A DNA stretch of 64,000 bases from Taxillus chinensis (GCA_023512835.1 CM042091.1:23577506-23641505), one strand, 5' to 3'. Counted from the stretch's first letter, positions 32,856 to 44,365 are shown. The notes: generated by a model from the letters alone, not told the origin. Translations and numbers: made by a program.

Positions 32856-33095
32856 ATCTCCCCCTATTTAATGTAAGCTGTCAACGGGTAAATATATAAA
32901 GTCTGAGACTACGAGTTTGATGGGCAATTTTAAATTAATCAGAAGAGATCTTTGCATGCAAAGAATGGAGGACTTCAAATTTGCAAAACTACACACTCCT
33001 CACCCCCATAGGCATGAAGGTTGCGTTAGCTGGCTCCTGCCAAAGATAACTCCCCCTACGAACTTGCTCCCCCTGAGAGAAACACTCCCCCTTTC
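32856..33095 (-). other. Copia-B PPT and additional polypurine tracts
   Basis: The PPT (minus strand AATAGGGGGAGAT, 32856-32868) touches the LTR. Further GGGGGAG copies lie at about 33050-33056, 33070-33076 and 33087-33093. Repeated PPTs before the 3' LTR are a reported Sirevirus hallmark. The same signature is seen in Copia-A. Confidence 0.75.
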
Positions 33096-33265
33096 TGGGG
33101 TGAGGAACAAGCACCAGAACATAATCCTCATGGGAGCAAGATAAGAAAGCACAGAATAGCAGGCAGCAGAGCAAAGATATACATAAAAAGTAACTGACAG
33201 TAAGAAGTACACATAAAAGTAAAAAGCAAGAAAAGCAGTGTACAAGGAATTAGAGTACATGACAG

Positions 33266-36166
33266 TTACGGGTTAAATTCAGAGTACAAGACACTCTGTG
33301 TAAATAGAAAAACAGCAGCTTGCTCGCGCAGGAGTTGAGCAGGAGTCAAGTGTAACGAGGCTGCTCGACTACTTACACGATCAAATTCAGGCACAAGAGC
33401 TAGGAACCCGTTGGTGGTTTGGATGCGGATGTAATGGCAAACATAGAAGCCGCAGCTATGAGCATCATCCTGAGCAGGAACGCCTTGCTTGACTCACGTA
33501 ATTTCCATTGGTTTGGAGAGATGATAACCACCATACCAATGCGAGTATCCCTGCATAACACGGGTGAGAGTGTGATTGAATTCACACAATTGTTCATGCC
33601 GGTGGATAAGTAAGGTACTAGGTTTGGAGTCGAAGATGACGATCCGTTGGTTTTTGAAGTCAATGTTGAGAAGAAACCAGTGCGGGGAGGTTGACAAGTA
33701 GGGAATGAGCACATGGTCTACCTCATCCCAGGGATGGAAGGAGTTCTCATATTTGCGACCTTGTATAATCTCAATCATTGCTACATCATCGAGCAGCTGA
33801 GCCTGCATGATCGGCAAACAGAGTTCCATCCTGGTATCTCTGCAAATGTGGAGAGGTAGCTTCTCAAGAAAGGACTTCTGGGCGAAGATGAACTGAGTCA
33901 TCTCAATGTTATCCATTTCTTCACCGTCATGGAGTAGTCGACAAAGATCAGGTCCGGTGAAGAAGGCTTCATAGCCGAGTCCTCGCATGGTATCCCCAGC
34001 AATGTAGGTATTGAATGCAGCCAGTTCAGCTGAGGTGCCTCCAGTAGTTATAATGCGAGGTGGGGCTAGATGTTGGTCAGTAGTGGTAGCGGTTGGTTTG
34101 ACAGGTGAAGTAGGCATAGTGTACTCAGCCGTACTTGGATGGGAAGTTGAGGGGCCTGGCTGAGTGGAAGAGGATGGTTGGCAGGGAGCAGCAGTCTGCT
34201 TCCTCATGCGGGTTGCAATTGGAACATCATCATCATCATCATCAGAATCTGAGATGACCGTAGTCCTGTGTGCGCGCTTTCTCCCCCGCATGTAAGTGGC
34301 AGTAGGCTGAGGTTGTGAGTAACTCGGAGAGGGGGCAGCAAGCTGTGGAGTATCGACTGGTTCAGGTGTAGGTCGGTTGGATGGCTGTGGGAGTGTGTTC
34401 TTGACCGTAAGCGATATTTCACCACTTGCAAGCCAATGACATTCTGACAAAATAGCTCCCAGAGTTGTACTGAGTCCTTTGTATTGTCTCTGGTAAGCTC
34501 CCTTGATGTCTTCACAGTGCTCCTCCAGATGTCTAAACCCATCAGTGGTCGCACTTGTGAGTGATGTCATTTCTTGCTGCACCTTGTCGAGGGTACGATC
34601 TGATGATTCAACTTGCGTTCGTACCTCTTCATTGCTGGACTCCATAGTAGCCAATCGTTCTTCAAAGGCCTGAGAAACTGATGTTTTGAGGATGCTAGAG
34701 GAAATCAGTTTCTCAATGACCTTGCTGGCCAGAAGATCTACTTCTTCAGCCGTCAGAGAACGCGAGTGAGACGCAACTGGTACTGGAATAGCCATTGGGA
34801 TATTGGCTGCGAACTCCTCACTCACCTGAGTGGCCACCTGATGAACGACATGTACAGATGGTGTGGCCATCTCAGTCCCTTCCACGATCTCCCGAACTTG
34901 TGGGATAGATCCGCCATCGGAGTCACCGGGCTGCGACAGCACTCAGGAATTTCTTCTTCTTCCTGCTTCTTCTTCTACAACAATGCCCACCACCTCAGCA
35001 TCATGTGGAATAGATGTGACGGGTGAGTCCACCATGATAGGAGATGGGGCAACCACTGAGATGGCTTCTACTGGGTCTCTATGTACACGACCTTACTCAA
35101 CTAACCAATTAATCAGATGGTCCCTATCTACCATCTGTTTACCAAAGGCAATCCATGCCTTTCGTAAGTCAGAGGGGGTCATATGAGCCTTGGCATATTC
35201 CATATAAAACTCTTCTAGCTCAGACTCCCCAAGGGTGCTCAACAATACGGGTGTAGTGCCCCTATCCTCCTGGGTTTCTGTCTTTGGTGTCTGCCCTCCA
35301 ACTGCAGGTTCTCTTACTTCTGCAGTATCCTTGGGCACCTCGACAGTAGGGGTCTCCTCAGGTGTAGAGTCTATGGGGAGATGAGTTCTGGCAATGTTCT
35401 CCACCACTTCAGTTATATGTACTATTTCGGCGGATGTAGAGGAGCCCCTAGAAGTCTGTGAGACACGAACCGGTTGTCGTGGTATGCGAGCTAGGGCTCG
35501 TACAGAGCTGGCTGTGTCTCCTGCATGACTTCTTGCACCTGACTCAGTCCTCCTCATTGACTTGATCTCCAGCCGACCATCCTCATAAATACTTTTGAAT
35601 ATGTATTTGGTCGGTAGTGGCACTGAGGGCCTGTTGCAGAATACGCCAGGGTGCAGAAACCTAAGGACTTTGGTGAGAAGAAATCCAAAGTGTCCCTTCT
35701 TGCTTTTGATCATGGAGTGTATCTGTGTTCCCCAGTCTACTCGTCTTCCCTGTAGAACACTGCACATGATCTTTATCTGCTCATGACTTCCAGAGTCATG
35801 AGCCGTCTTCTTGCAGAGTAGGCACTGTCCGGTGACTATAAGAGTTGCCAGTGCCTGACCAGAAAAACCCATCTTCAGGGCTCCCCGACCTTGCTTTCCG
35901 GGGTTGGAGTACCCAAGGAAAGACTTACACTCATCTCTGGAAAAACTGGGAAGAGAATCAAAGGTACCTTTTGGGAGTGGAAGTGCATCTCGGATTGTTT
36001 CGGCAGAGATATGAATCTCCACTCCGTGTACAGCTCCCATAAGGTCGTCTCCAGAGAGTACCATGGTCTCGTAAAATTCCACGACATCTTCTATCAGCAA
36101 GTCTTGCATCCCTGAGTAGACAGATGCAATACCGGTTTCATCGAGGCGATTTTTGAATTCGTCCAA
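33266..36166 (-). pseudogene. Additional ORF of Copia-B: plant-transposon-protein-like N-terminus and Ulp1-like cysteine protease C-terminus
   Basis: One frame runs 967 codons with only three internal stops: TAA 35093-35095, TGA 34943-34945 and TGA 33494-33496. Codons 1 to about 200 (FKNRLDETGIASVYSG, EDVVEFYETMV, HISAETIRDALPLP, GFLLTKVLRFLHPGVF) resemble the 'putative plant transposon protein' family. A Ser/Thr/Pro-rich middle carries a short Asp run and an Arg-Lys-rich patch. The C-terminal 240 codons have the C48/Ulp1 layout: HW in SPHWFLLNI, Asp in IVIFDSKPS, Gln in PAQDD, Cys in HSCGFYVC. The third stop falls between the Asp and Gln motifs. The frame stays open upstream of 36166 for over 100 bp without a clear ATG. 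The role is unknown; a deSUMOylase-like or polyprotein protease activity would be inference. Confidence 0.75.
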
Positions 36167-38112
36167 CCAGCTGACTTTGGCGTCGCCTATGGCTTCCAGT
36201 CTACGATGAATCCCGGGACGATGTTGCGTAGGTCGTCGGCCATCGATGAGCTTGGTCCTGCCATTGAGTTTGTCGAGAGAGAGAGAGAAAGAGACACTCG
36301 TAGAGAGAGATTGTAAGGTTCGAAGGTGGTCAAGGGAGAGAGAAGGAGAGAAAGAGACAGAGTCGAAGAGAGAGAGAGAGAGTTCTAGGGTTAGGGTTCG
36401 AGTGTGAAAACGACGAACATACCTTTGAGCTTCGTCTTTATCAGTGACTTATATATGAGTTGAGAAGTGTATCGTAGAAGTCACTCACTCTGTCGCTTCG
36501 TCTTCATGGTCCGCGTTCTTTTCTCTGACCCGCCCTTTTTGTCATCCGGATCCACCCGTTGGAATATTCAAGCAATGAGTCCACATCACCCCTAAGTTGG
36601 TATAGCTTCCATTTTAAGTGCATCGTGACGTGCTGACGTGTCTACGAGGCTTGAATAGTAAATGACAGACTTCATCTCGCTTCGATCCTTTGGACAGCAA
36701 GTTCTATGAAGTTGGATGCTTCGAGGCTACGACCCTCAAAGCTTTGAAGCAGCAGTCTTCGATCCCGCAGTTCTTTGATGCAGTTGCTTTGAGGTCGACT
36801 GCGAATTCAGCGAGCGGTGGATTTCTTTGGACTTTTCAACACTCAACAACACACATGAGATGCATATGACAATTCACATAATATTATTCATGAGGAACAG
36901 TGTTGCGAGTGGAATTGAAGTTACATGTCCAGAGGTTGATTTATTTCAACCGTAATGTCTGATTTACATGTATGGCTACTGTATCACTACCATTGAAGTC
37001 TCCATTTACCTTAGAAATGATTAAGTATTTTATCACACAACATCATGTGCTAGAAGGTGATCGCTATGTTAACATAGCATCCAGTAAACCATGATTTATC
37101 AATTTTAACAACCCAGTCATGAATTTTAAGTCTTCTCACATATTTAGCAAAACTCACTCAGCGGAGGCCTCACCCTCTCACTCTCGGATTAGCATGTGAG
37201 CTTAATTCAGGAACTAGAATTACACTGTGTAAGTAAGCTCATGGTCAACCGAATCTTACCACTACCCTGATCCAGTAATGATTTTCAGTTCAGCAAAGAT
37301 GACTTGAGAGACAAGATGGCCCTATTGAGAATCAGAACACACACTCTATCATTGTCTAATTTACAACATCGTACAAGTAGAGTTCGGAGTTTGATCATTT
37401 AGCTTGTCTGTGTGAGTTGTCTCTTTTCTTTTGTGGAGCACAATTTTTTAGTGCTTATTCATGAGCCTTTTTACAAGGACAGAGCTCAACATAGTATCTT
37501 TTTGAATCACATGATCATACAATTTAACCTCCAACTATTACTCTAACAGAGACACAATCTGGGAATAGTGAGGACTCCCCCTAAGATAGGCAGTCAATCT
37601 ATTGTCTATTATCATTTTGCCTTTTTCACCTTGCCTTTTTCGGTAAAAGGTAGTGGCTCTTCTTAAGTAATAGGCTTTTTATGATTCTCAAATACTACAG
37701 TCTCAGTCATCCTTTGAGCATTAAATCATTGAGGATCCTTTCCGTGCAGGCCAACAGTACCATGAGATACAACAGTTCCTGCTAGTTAATGAATGCAATG
37801 CCACACAGTTGATATTCGCTCAGAATAAAATGACAAGTAGGGGGAATGTCATTCAATTTAAACATAAAGGAAATTGCACTCACTTCACTCAAGACTTGAG
37901 GATTCATGACAGGTTGCACAAAAGACTTGAACCATGTTCAGAGGTAGCAAGTTTCATCCATGTAATTTCTCACTTTTTAGCAGTAGATATGCATGAATCA
38001 CACTTAGTCATCACTAATTTTCATAGAGACATCACTAGTTATTAACAGTGTCATACTTATGTTAACGAACAGGTAATTAGGTTGAAATGAAACACAAGAC
38101 ATGCTATGAGAC
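36167..38112. other. Copia-B spacer between pol and the additional ORF
   Basis: No gene is recognised. A purine-rich GAGAGA region at 36270-36390 (CT-rich on the element strand) and a TATATAA-like AT-rich stretch near 36450 lie upstream of the additional ORF. They could be a leader or promoter for a subgenomic transcript; that is inference only. Confidence 0.6.
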
Positions 38113-40281
38113 TCATGAATTTAAATCTAGCATCCCAAGTTTCGTCAGAAGTTTATTGAACCTAGCTTCTTGCAGTGGTTTGGTGAATATGTTGGCAAGC
38201 TGATCATCAGTGAATATATACTTCAAAGAAATGTCTTTCTTTAGCACATGATCACGTATGAAGTGATCTCTGACCTCAATGTGCTTGGTTTTGGGATGCA
38301 TAACAGGATTGTTGGAAATTGCAATGGCGCTTGTATTGTCACAATACAAAGGAACGACCTTCAGGTCAAACCCATAATCTGATAGTTGACTAGCCATTCA
38401 AAGCAATTGAGCACAACAGCTTCCTGCAGCAATATATTCAGCTTTAGCTGTGGAGGTTGAAACTGAATTCTGTTTCTTGCTAAACCAGGATACAAGTTTG
38501 TTGCCTAAAAGTTGGCATGTTCCACTTGTGCTCTTTCTATCAATCCTGCATCCGGCAAAGTCTGCATCTGAATATCCTCTCAGTTTAAAATCAGACTCTT
38601 TTGGATACCATAATCCCAAATTCTCAGTTCCTTTCAGATACCGCATGATCCTCTTGACATGTGACAAGTGGGATTCCTTGGGATTAGCTTTGTATCTGGC
38701 ACAGATACATGTTGCAAACATTATGTCAGGTCTGCTTGCGGTCAGATACAACAAGGATCCAATCATGCTTCTGTATTCTGGGATATCCACCTCCTTCCCT
38801 GCTTCATCCATATCCAGTTTGGCATTTGTAGGAATGAGAGTCTTCATGTGTGTCACATCAGTCATCTTAAACTTCTTCAGAATCTCCTTTGTATATTTGG
38901 TTTGACTGATGAACATCCCATCCTCTAACTGCTTGACCTCCAGTCTAAGGAAGAATGAGAGTTCTCCCATCATACTCATTTCATATTCACTTTTCATTAG
39001 ATGAGAGAAGTCTTCACATTGCTTTTTGTCCCTTGATCCGAATATGATGTCATCCACATAGATTTAGACTATCAAGGGTGATCCTTTTCCTTCCTTGAGA
39101 AACAGTGTGGGGTCAATTTTACCTTTTCTGAATTTATTTTTGATCAGAAACTCTGACAATGTTTCATACCACGCTCTGGGAGCTTGTTTTAGTCCATAAA
39201 GAGCCATTTTCAGTTTGTATATCTTATGCTCTTGGTTTGGCTCCAGAAATCCGGGTGGCTGTTCAACATAGACTTCTTCTTGGAGGTCTCCATTCAAGAA
39301 AGCACTCTTGACATCCATCTGATAAACTTTGAAGTCCTTGAATGCTGCATATGCTAAGAACATGCGAATGGCCTCCGTCCTAGCAACTGGTGCAAAGGTT
39401 TTATCATAGTCGATTCCTTCTTCTTGTTTGTATCCTTTTGTAACTAGTCTGGCCTTGTTTCTGATTATAACACCATCAACATCAAGTTTGTTTCTGAAAA
39501 TCCATTTCACGCCAATGACTTGTTGTGATCTGGGCCTGTTGACCAACTCCCATACTTTCTGTCTTTTGAACTAATTTAATTCTTCTTGTATTGCATCAAT
39601 CCAATGGTGATCCTGAACTGCATCGTCAACTGATTTTGGCTCCACTTGTGATAGGAAGCACATATACGGATTTTCATTAAGTGTGGCAGCCCTTGTTTTA
39701 AGTTGTGCAGCTGGATCTCCAATTATCAGTTCAGAAGGGTGGTCCTTTAACCTTCTTCTTGTCTTGGGAAGGTCTTCTCTTTCTTCATGATGAATGCCCA
39801 ATTGTTTAATGTCAGGTTCTTGGGCTGGTATAGGTGGCAGAGTCTGAATAGGTTGAATGTTAGAGTCATGGTTTTCTACTAATTTTTGACTTGGTTCCTC
39901 AGCAACTGGTTCGGCTCTGTGTTCATTAGGTTCAGGTGCATCTTCCAATGTTTCTGTTGTAGTGGGATTATCTGTGTCTTGGTCTTCTACAATAGCAATG
40001 TCCTGCACTTCATTTACATTTGGGTCTCCTTTCTGCATTCCATGGTTAGTCTCATCAAAAGAAACATGAATAGACTCTTCAACAACTTTGGTCCTTTTAT
40101 TAAATACACGATAAGCCTTGCTAGTCATGGAATATCCAACAAGATATCCATCGTCTGATTTGGCATCAAACTTGTTCAAGTAATCCTTGCCATTGTTCAG
40201 AATGTAGCAAGTACACCCGAAGATCCTTAGGTGACCAATGTTTGGTCTCCTTCCCTTCCATAACTCATAGGGTGTTTTCAT
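38113..40281 (-). pseudogene. Copia-B integrase C-terminus, reverse transcriptase and RNase H
   Basis: A single frame from 40281 to the natural end at 38113, interrupted by stops. It starts with the post-integrase linker (MKTPYELWKGRRPNIGHLR, KAYRVFNKR). RT follows ([42 protein letters not shown]), then a TAA at 39064-39066 just before YVDDIIFGS where Copia-A has a Gln. RNase H (YSDADFAGCRIDRK, STAKAEYIAAG) has a TGA at 38398-38400 where Copia-A has Trp (AQLLW). It ends IFTKPLQEARF...GMLDLNS. The catalytic Asp pair is present. A further stop separates the linker from RT near 39550-39570. Confidence 0.9.
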
Positions 40282-40303
40282 GGCTCGTTTGTTAATTAGA
40301 GTT

Positions 40304-41377
40304 CTATTTTGTACATAACAACAAGCGTGGCAACTTGACCCATAGGGATTTTGGGAACCGAGCTCCTGTCAACATGGTTCTAGCAACTTCAACTAATATT
40401 CGATTCTTTCTATCAGCTACTCCATTTTGTTGTGGAGTTCTTGGTGCTGAGAAATTATGTTGGATACCATGTTCAGTACAAAACTCTAGCATATCATAAA
40501 ATTCAAATTCCTTGCCATGATCGCTACGAATGAACTTAATAGAGAGACTCTTAACATTTGTGACCCAATTGAAGAGTTTGACAAGATTCTCAAATGTTTA
40601 AGATTTGTTTTTGAGAAACATGCCCCATGTGTATCTGGTATAGTCATCTACTACTGCAAGAAAGTATCGTGCACCAGATAAGGAAGACACATTTATTGGT
40701 CCACATAGGTCCATGTGCAGAAGTTCGAGAGGTTGTATGATTGAGGTTTTATCTATACTCTTAAAAGAATGTTTAACCTGCTTACCCAGCTGACAATCCC
40801 TGCACGGGTGTTCTTTCTCAGAAACATGCTTGGGTAAGCCCTCAACCAAATCCAGAGACGCCAATTTAGACATAGTCTTAAAGTTTAAATGGCCGAATCT
40901 CTTATGCCACAACCAACTAATGTCAGGTGAAGCTTTGGACGAGAAACAAATTGGTTCATCAGATTGAGCATTACCAAAGACCAACTTGTAGACATTACCT
41001 TGTCTATGCCCATTTAATTTCACCTCTTTGGAGACAGGGTCCATAACTGTGCAGGTGTGTTTGGTGAACAAAACTTCATAACCCTTGTCACACAATTGAC
41101 TTATGCTCAACAGGTTATGTTTAAGACCTTGAACAACAGATACATTTTGAATGGACACAGAACCATTAGGGAGAGTACCCTTACCAACAATGTTACCTTT
41201 TTTATTGTCCCTGAATGTGACAGATGAAGCTGTAACCTCCCTTACCTCACTCAATAAAGAGGCATCATCTGTCATGTGCACAGAAAAGGCACTATCAAGA
41301 TACCACTTGCTGGAATTGATCTTTTGTTTCCGGTGGCTACTTTTAGCTTCAGGTACCTGTTCCTGCACAATGAGCAA
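40304..41377 (-). pseudogene. Copia-B protease and integrase
   Basis: In one frame: protease motif WYLDSAFSVHMT, where the usual Asp-Ser-Gly is Asp-Ser-Ala; the integrase zinc finger (WLWHKRFGHLNFKTMSK ... CRDCQLGKQ); the first Asp (LLHMDLCGPI); a TAA at 40598-40600 after MFLKNKS; the second Asp (FIRSDHGKEF); and NGVADRKN, where the conserved Glu of NGVAERKN is Asp. A frameshift near 40290 leads into the RT frame. The Gly and Glu substitutions mean protease and integrase were probably inactive apart from the stop. A TAG at 41378-41380 separates this frame from gag. Confidence 0.87.
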
Positions 41378-42096
41378 CTAAGTCATGGGGGCCCAATTGA
41401 GCTTGGGCTTTGAGTAAGTGAAAGCTGCTATTGACAGTTTAGGTTTCCAATAAGAAGGGACCGATTTAACTTTCCATGCTAATCTTGGTGATCCTTCATT
41501 AGATTTATTAGCAGGGTTAATCTTTAGAGCTTCAGCACGTTTTTTCTTCCTTATTGTTGTCTTTAACAGTTTAGCAGGCACAGGTTTGTCAGTTTTCTTC
41601 ACAGGCTTGGTCTTTAAGTCTTTTGAATAGGTAGCCTTTGTGTGCTTGTTATGTTTCTTCCTATCAGAGTTGCTGTTGTACTGCAGATTTTTAGTGAAAT
41701 TAAGCTGTTTAAGATTTACCCTGATTTCTGTGGCAATCTCCTTCCTAAGATACTCAGGGTAGAATCTGCACTGATAGGAGAGGTGTCCAACTTCACAGCA
41801 GATGGGGCATGTGATAAGTTTAGGTTGAAGACTCTGTCTCAAGGGTTTTGCTGGAGTGTTAAGAGGTTTCCTAGGTTTTCTGACATATCCTAGATCATTC
41901 TTAACTCCTCCATCAGAGACAAACTTAGGCTAGAAGGCAGCAGCCTTACTGGATGAACCAATCTCAAATGTAGTAGTGTGTCTACTTAGTTTTGTCTCTG
42001 AGATAACTACACCCTTACCCCTGCATTGGGATGTAGAGGACAGGTTGACTGAGGGTTCAGCTTTCAGGTCTTTCTTAGTAACTACTGCATCACTAT
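41378..42096 (-). pseudogene. Copia-B gag C-terminal part (left of Gypsy-C)
   Basis: Encodes a second zinc knuckle CPICCEVGHLSYQC (41769-41810, CX2CX4HX4C), a Lys-rich basic stretch and a tail ending NWAPMT before an in-frame TAG. It is in the same frame as protease/integrase. The sequence 41843-42096 continues gag with stops and is cut by Gypsy-C at 42096. Confidence 0.78.
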
Positions 42097-42505
42097 TGTA
42101 ATGACCCGTGCGTAACCCGTGTGTAAGAAGTTAACCACAAACACCTTGGATGTTAGTGCACAAGTTTGAGGTAAGAGATGAGCCCAAGAAGGGACTTGTG
42201 GGAGGTGTATGTGACAAGTGATAACGTACATTTATGCCCTAGCAAGATGCTATGCATATACATGCGGTTTTAAGTTGTTTTGGCAGATTTTGGAGCTCAC
42301 TTTTGGTATAGTAGATGGCCTCAAACAATTGGCGTGCAAGAACAAAAATTGCTTAGAATGAGGTCCTCTATCTACCACAGAAATTTCAGAGCATTTGGAG
42401 CTGCACGTGAATTCACCCATTTCACGTGCAAGCATATTTTTGCTTGTCAGACCTCTACAAGATGCAAGGAGGCTTGGGGTGAAGTTTGAGTGCATTTCGA
42501 GCTGC

Positions 42506-42527
42506 ACGCCAATTGGGGAATTGGCGT
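42506..42527. repeat. Inverted repeat in the Gypsy-C LTR
   Basis: Arms ACGCCAATT and AATTGGCGT around GGGG. The loop matches that at 25748-25777, while the arm sequence differs on both sides in a compensating way. A first hairpin with arms GCACGTGAA/TTCACGTGC lies at 42403-42429. Confidence 0.88.
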
Positions 42528-42659
42528 TCAAATTGGCGTGTAGGCATGTTTTTGCATGGTTACCTTGGTTTTGTCATTCTAATCATCTTTTCCCAAAGGA
42601 CCATGTTGGAATTGTGAATATTTTGGTGTGTATGGATGTGGGAAGGTCATAGCTTGTTC

Positions 42660-42737
42660 CATCAAAACTACGTCATTTTTATGCTGGGGTTCACTTAATC
42701 AAAACTACGTCGTTTTGATATTGTGTTGTCTATATAA
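42660..42737 (+). promoter_or_regulatory. Gypsy-C 5' LTR promoter
   Basis: Two ATCAAAAC...(G/A)TTTTGAT near-palindromes with ACGT cores 16 bp apart, then TATATAA. The first copy has a decayed right arm. The 3' LTR equivalent (50025-50101) has an intact first and a decayed second copy. Confidence 0.65.
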
Positions 42738-43315
42738 GGAGGAGAAGCCCCTCTGTTTTAGGTTTAGGGTTTGTTGCTCCACCAGCCGTCGCAGAGAGAG
42801 AGAGAGGAGGGAGGCGAGCTCCCTGCTGTCGCCGGGCGCCTTGCGTGGGTGATCGGTGTATCGTGGGCGTACGGCGTTCGGCGTGGGAACAAAATATTGC
42901 TGCGTTGTTGCGTTTTACTTGAGGTAGGGGTTCTTTTTTTCCTAAATCCTCCTCCGTTCTAGGGTTCTAGGGCAAATTATGGATTATATCTGTTTATATA
43001 TATATATATGTAATCCATATAGGTGTGATCTCCTATATGGATGTTGGCCTTCAGTGGCATTTTGGTGTGATTCTGTTGTTGCATGCTATATGTTCGATGA
43101 AATGCCTGTGTGAATATAGCTGTGTGTATATGCCCATTACATGTTTGGTAATATGTCTGTGTGGCTGGACTTGTGATTTGGTGTATGTATGCATGCTGGG
43201 TGTTTGTTCTATTGCCTGAATGGCTGGGTTTGTGCACTTGTGAATGGGTGCACACCTAGTGTTTGGTTTTATGCTTGAGTGACCGTAGTGTGTGTTGTGT
43301 GCATGACTGTGGTAT

Positions 43316-43445
43316 CTCGCCTGAAGAGGCGGTTAAATTACTTTGCCTGAGAGGCGGTTAAACCAGTGGCCTGAAGAGGCGGTTAAACTACTTTGCCTGA
43401 GAGGCAGTTAAATCAGTGGCCTGAAGAGGCGGTTAAATTACTTGC
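43316..43445. repeat. 25-bp minisatellite in the Gypsy-C 5' LTR
   Basis: Five tandem units of the type CCTGA(A)GAGGCGGTTAAA followed by TTACTTTG or CCAGTGG, alternating so that the true period is about 50 bp. The same array is at 50706-50832 in the 3' LTR. Confidence 0.9.
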
Positions 43446-43959
43446 TTGAGATGTGGTTTGTTAGCTAGTGTGGCTGGGGCTGGGGTTACGCCCGCTTGTG
43501 TGGAATGTTTTATTTTCTTTTTCCTAATACTGTCATGTCACTACACTTGTGCACATGCATGTAGCCACTAGGAGCATGGGAAGGGTTGGGGAGACTTGAT
43601 CCCTACTGAGCTGTGGTTGCTCACCCCTCCTACTGTGTTTGCTTGTTTTCTAGGGACTAACAGGCGTTAGGTGGATACACCAAGGTGGAAGACCTTATTT
43701 ATTTTACTCTCTTCTATTTATGTTATTTTTATGGGAATTGATGTAACCCCAGTGGGGATGGATTGGAAAGAGGATTTTGTTGTAATAAAGACCTGGTTTG
43801 GATTGTGGATTGCTTTTATGAACATTACTTTCTTGAATGTGTTGGGATGTTTAAAATGTTAAATTCGGGGTTTGCATCCTAACCCCTTTGCCCTCCGTGT
43901 GGGTACAAGGGGAGTCACGTACTGGCTTCCTCGGGTTGGAAATCCGGGGCGTGACAATA

Positions 43960-43971
43960 TGGTATCAGAGC
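43960..43971 (+). other. Gypsy-C primer-binding site (tRNA-iMet)
   Basis: TGGTATCAGAGC, three bases after the LTR. The leader 43972-44365 has no gene and matches the Gypsy-A and Gypsy-D leaders. Confidence 0.92.
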
Positions 43972-44365
43972 ATGGTCTAGTTGGCCTAGGGTAGTGGGCG
44001 GACCTGGTTATCCTAAGTCCTTTGGAGGAGCCTGGAGGGACATGCCTGATCAAGATGGTCCTCTTTGAGCCTCCAAGGTGTACTTAGGGTAGTCCAGTCT
44101 TGTGGTCGGATTTGCATGCATTGGCATTTGGGCACTAGTTGCATTTGCTGTGAATGTGTGCTAAACTGTGGATAAGATAATATGATTAAGTGAAATGTGT
44201 TACTCTGATTTGTTTGGCAATGCGTACTGAACTATGAAATGTGATTGATACAATGTATATGTGTAATGTCATGTGATAGTGGAATTGATCAGTGGGGTAG
44301 AGGTAGTGACGCGATAGATTATAAATTCATTTTGACGTTTGTGCTTCTTACTTCGTGTAGTAAGA

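Larger units (their letters stand above)
42097..43956 (+). repeat. Gypsy-C 5' LTR (1860 bp)
   Basis: TGTAATGACCCG start, GGGGCGTGACA end. Contents in order: a TGATAACGTACATTTATG segment at 42219 that looks like the start of another LTR family; hairpins at 42403-42429 and 42506-42527; promoter palindromes at 42660-42681 and 42698-42719; TATATAA at 42731-42737; a GA tract; the CCATATAGGTGTGATC block; and a 25-bp minisatellite (43316-43445). Confidence 0.93.

Noticed and set aside
32185..32876. Ser/Thr/Tyr-rich short frames in the Copia-B LTR
   Set aside because: They translate the repeated CTACGAGT words in an LTR; the counterparts at 54493-54724 do the same.
43316..43445. CRISPR-like or regulatory tandem array
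   Set aside because: Plain 25/50-bp tandem duplication shared by both LTRs of Gypsy-C.
43960..43971. tRNA gene suggested by TGGTATCAGAGC
   Set aside because: Only the 12-base complement of the tRNA 3' end is present, next to an LTR; it is a primer-binding site. The same holds for 5180, 16192, 18701, 27282, 53260 and 59730.
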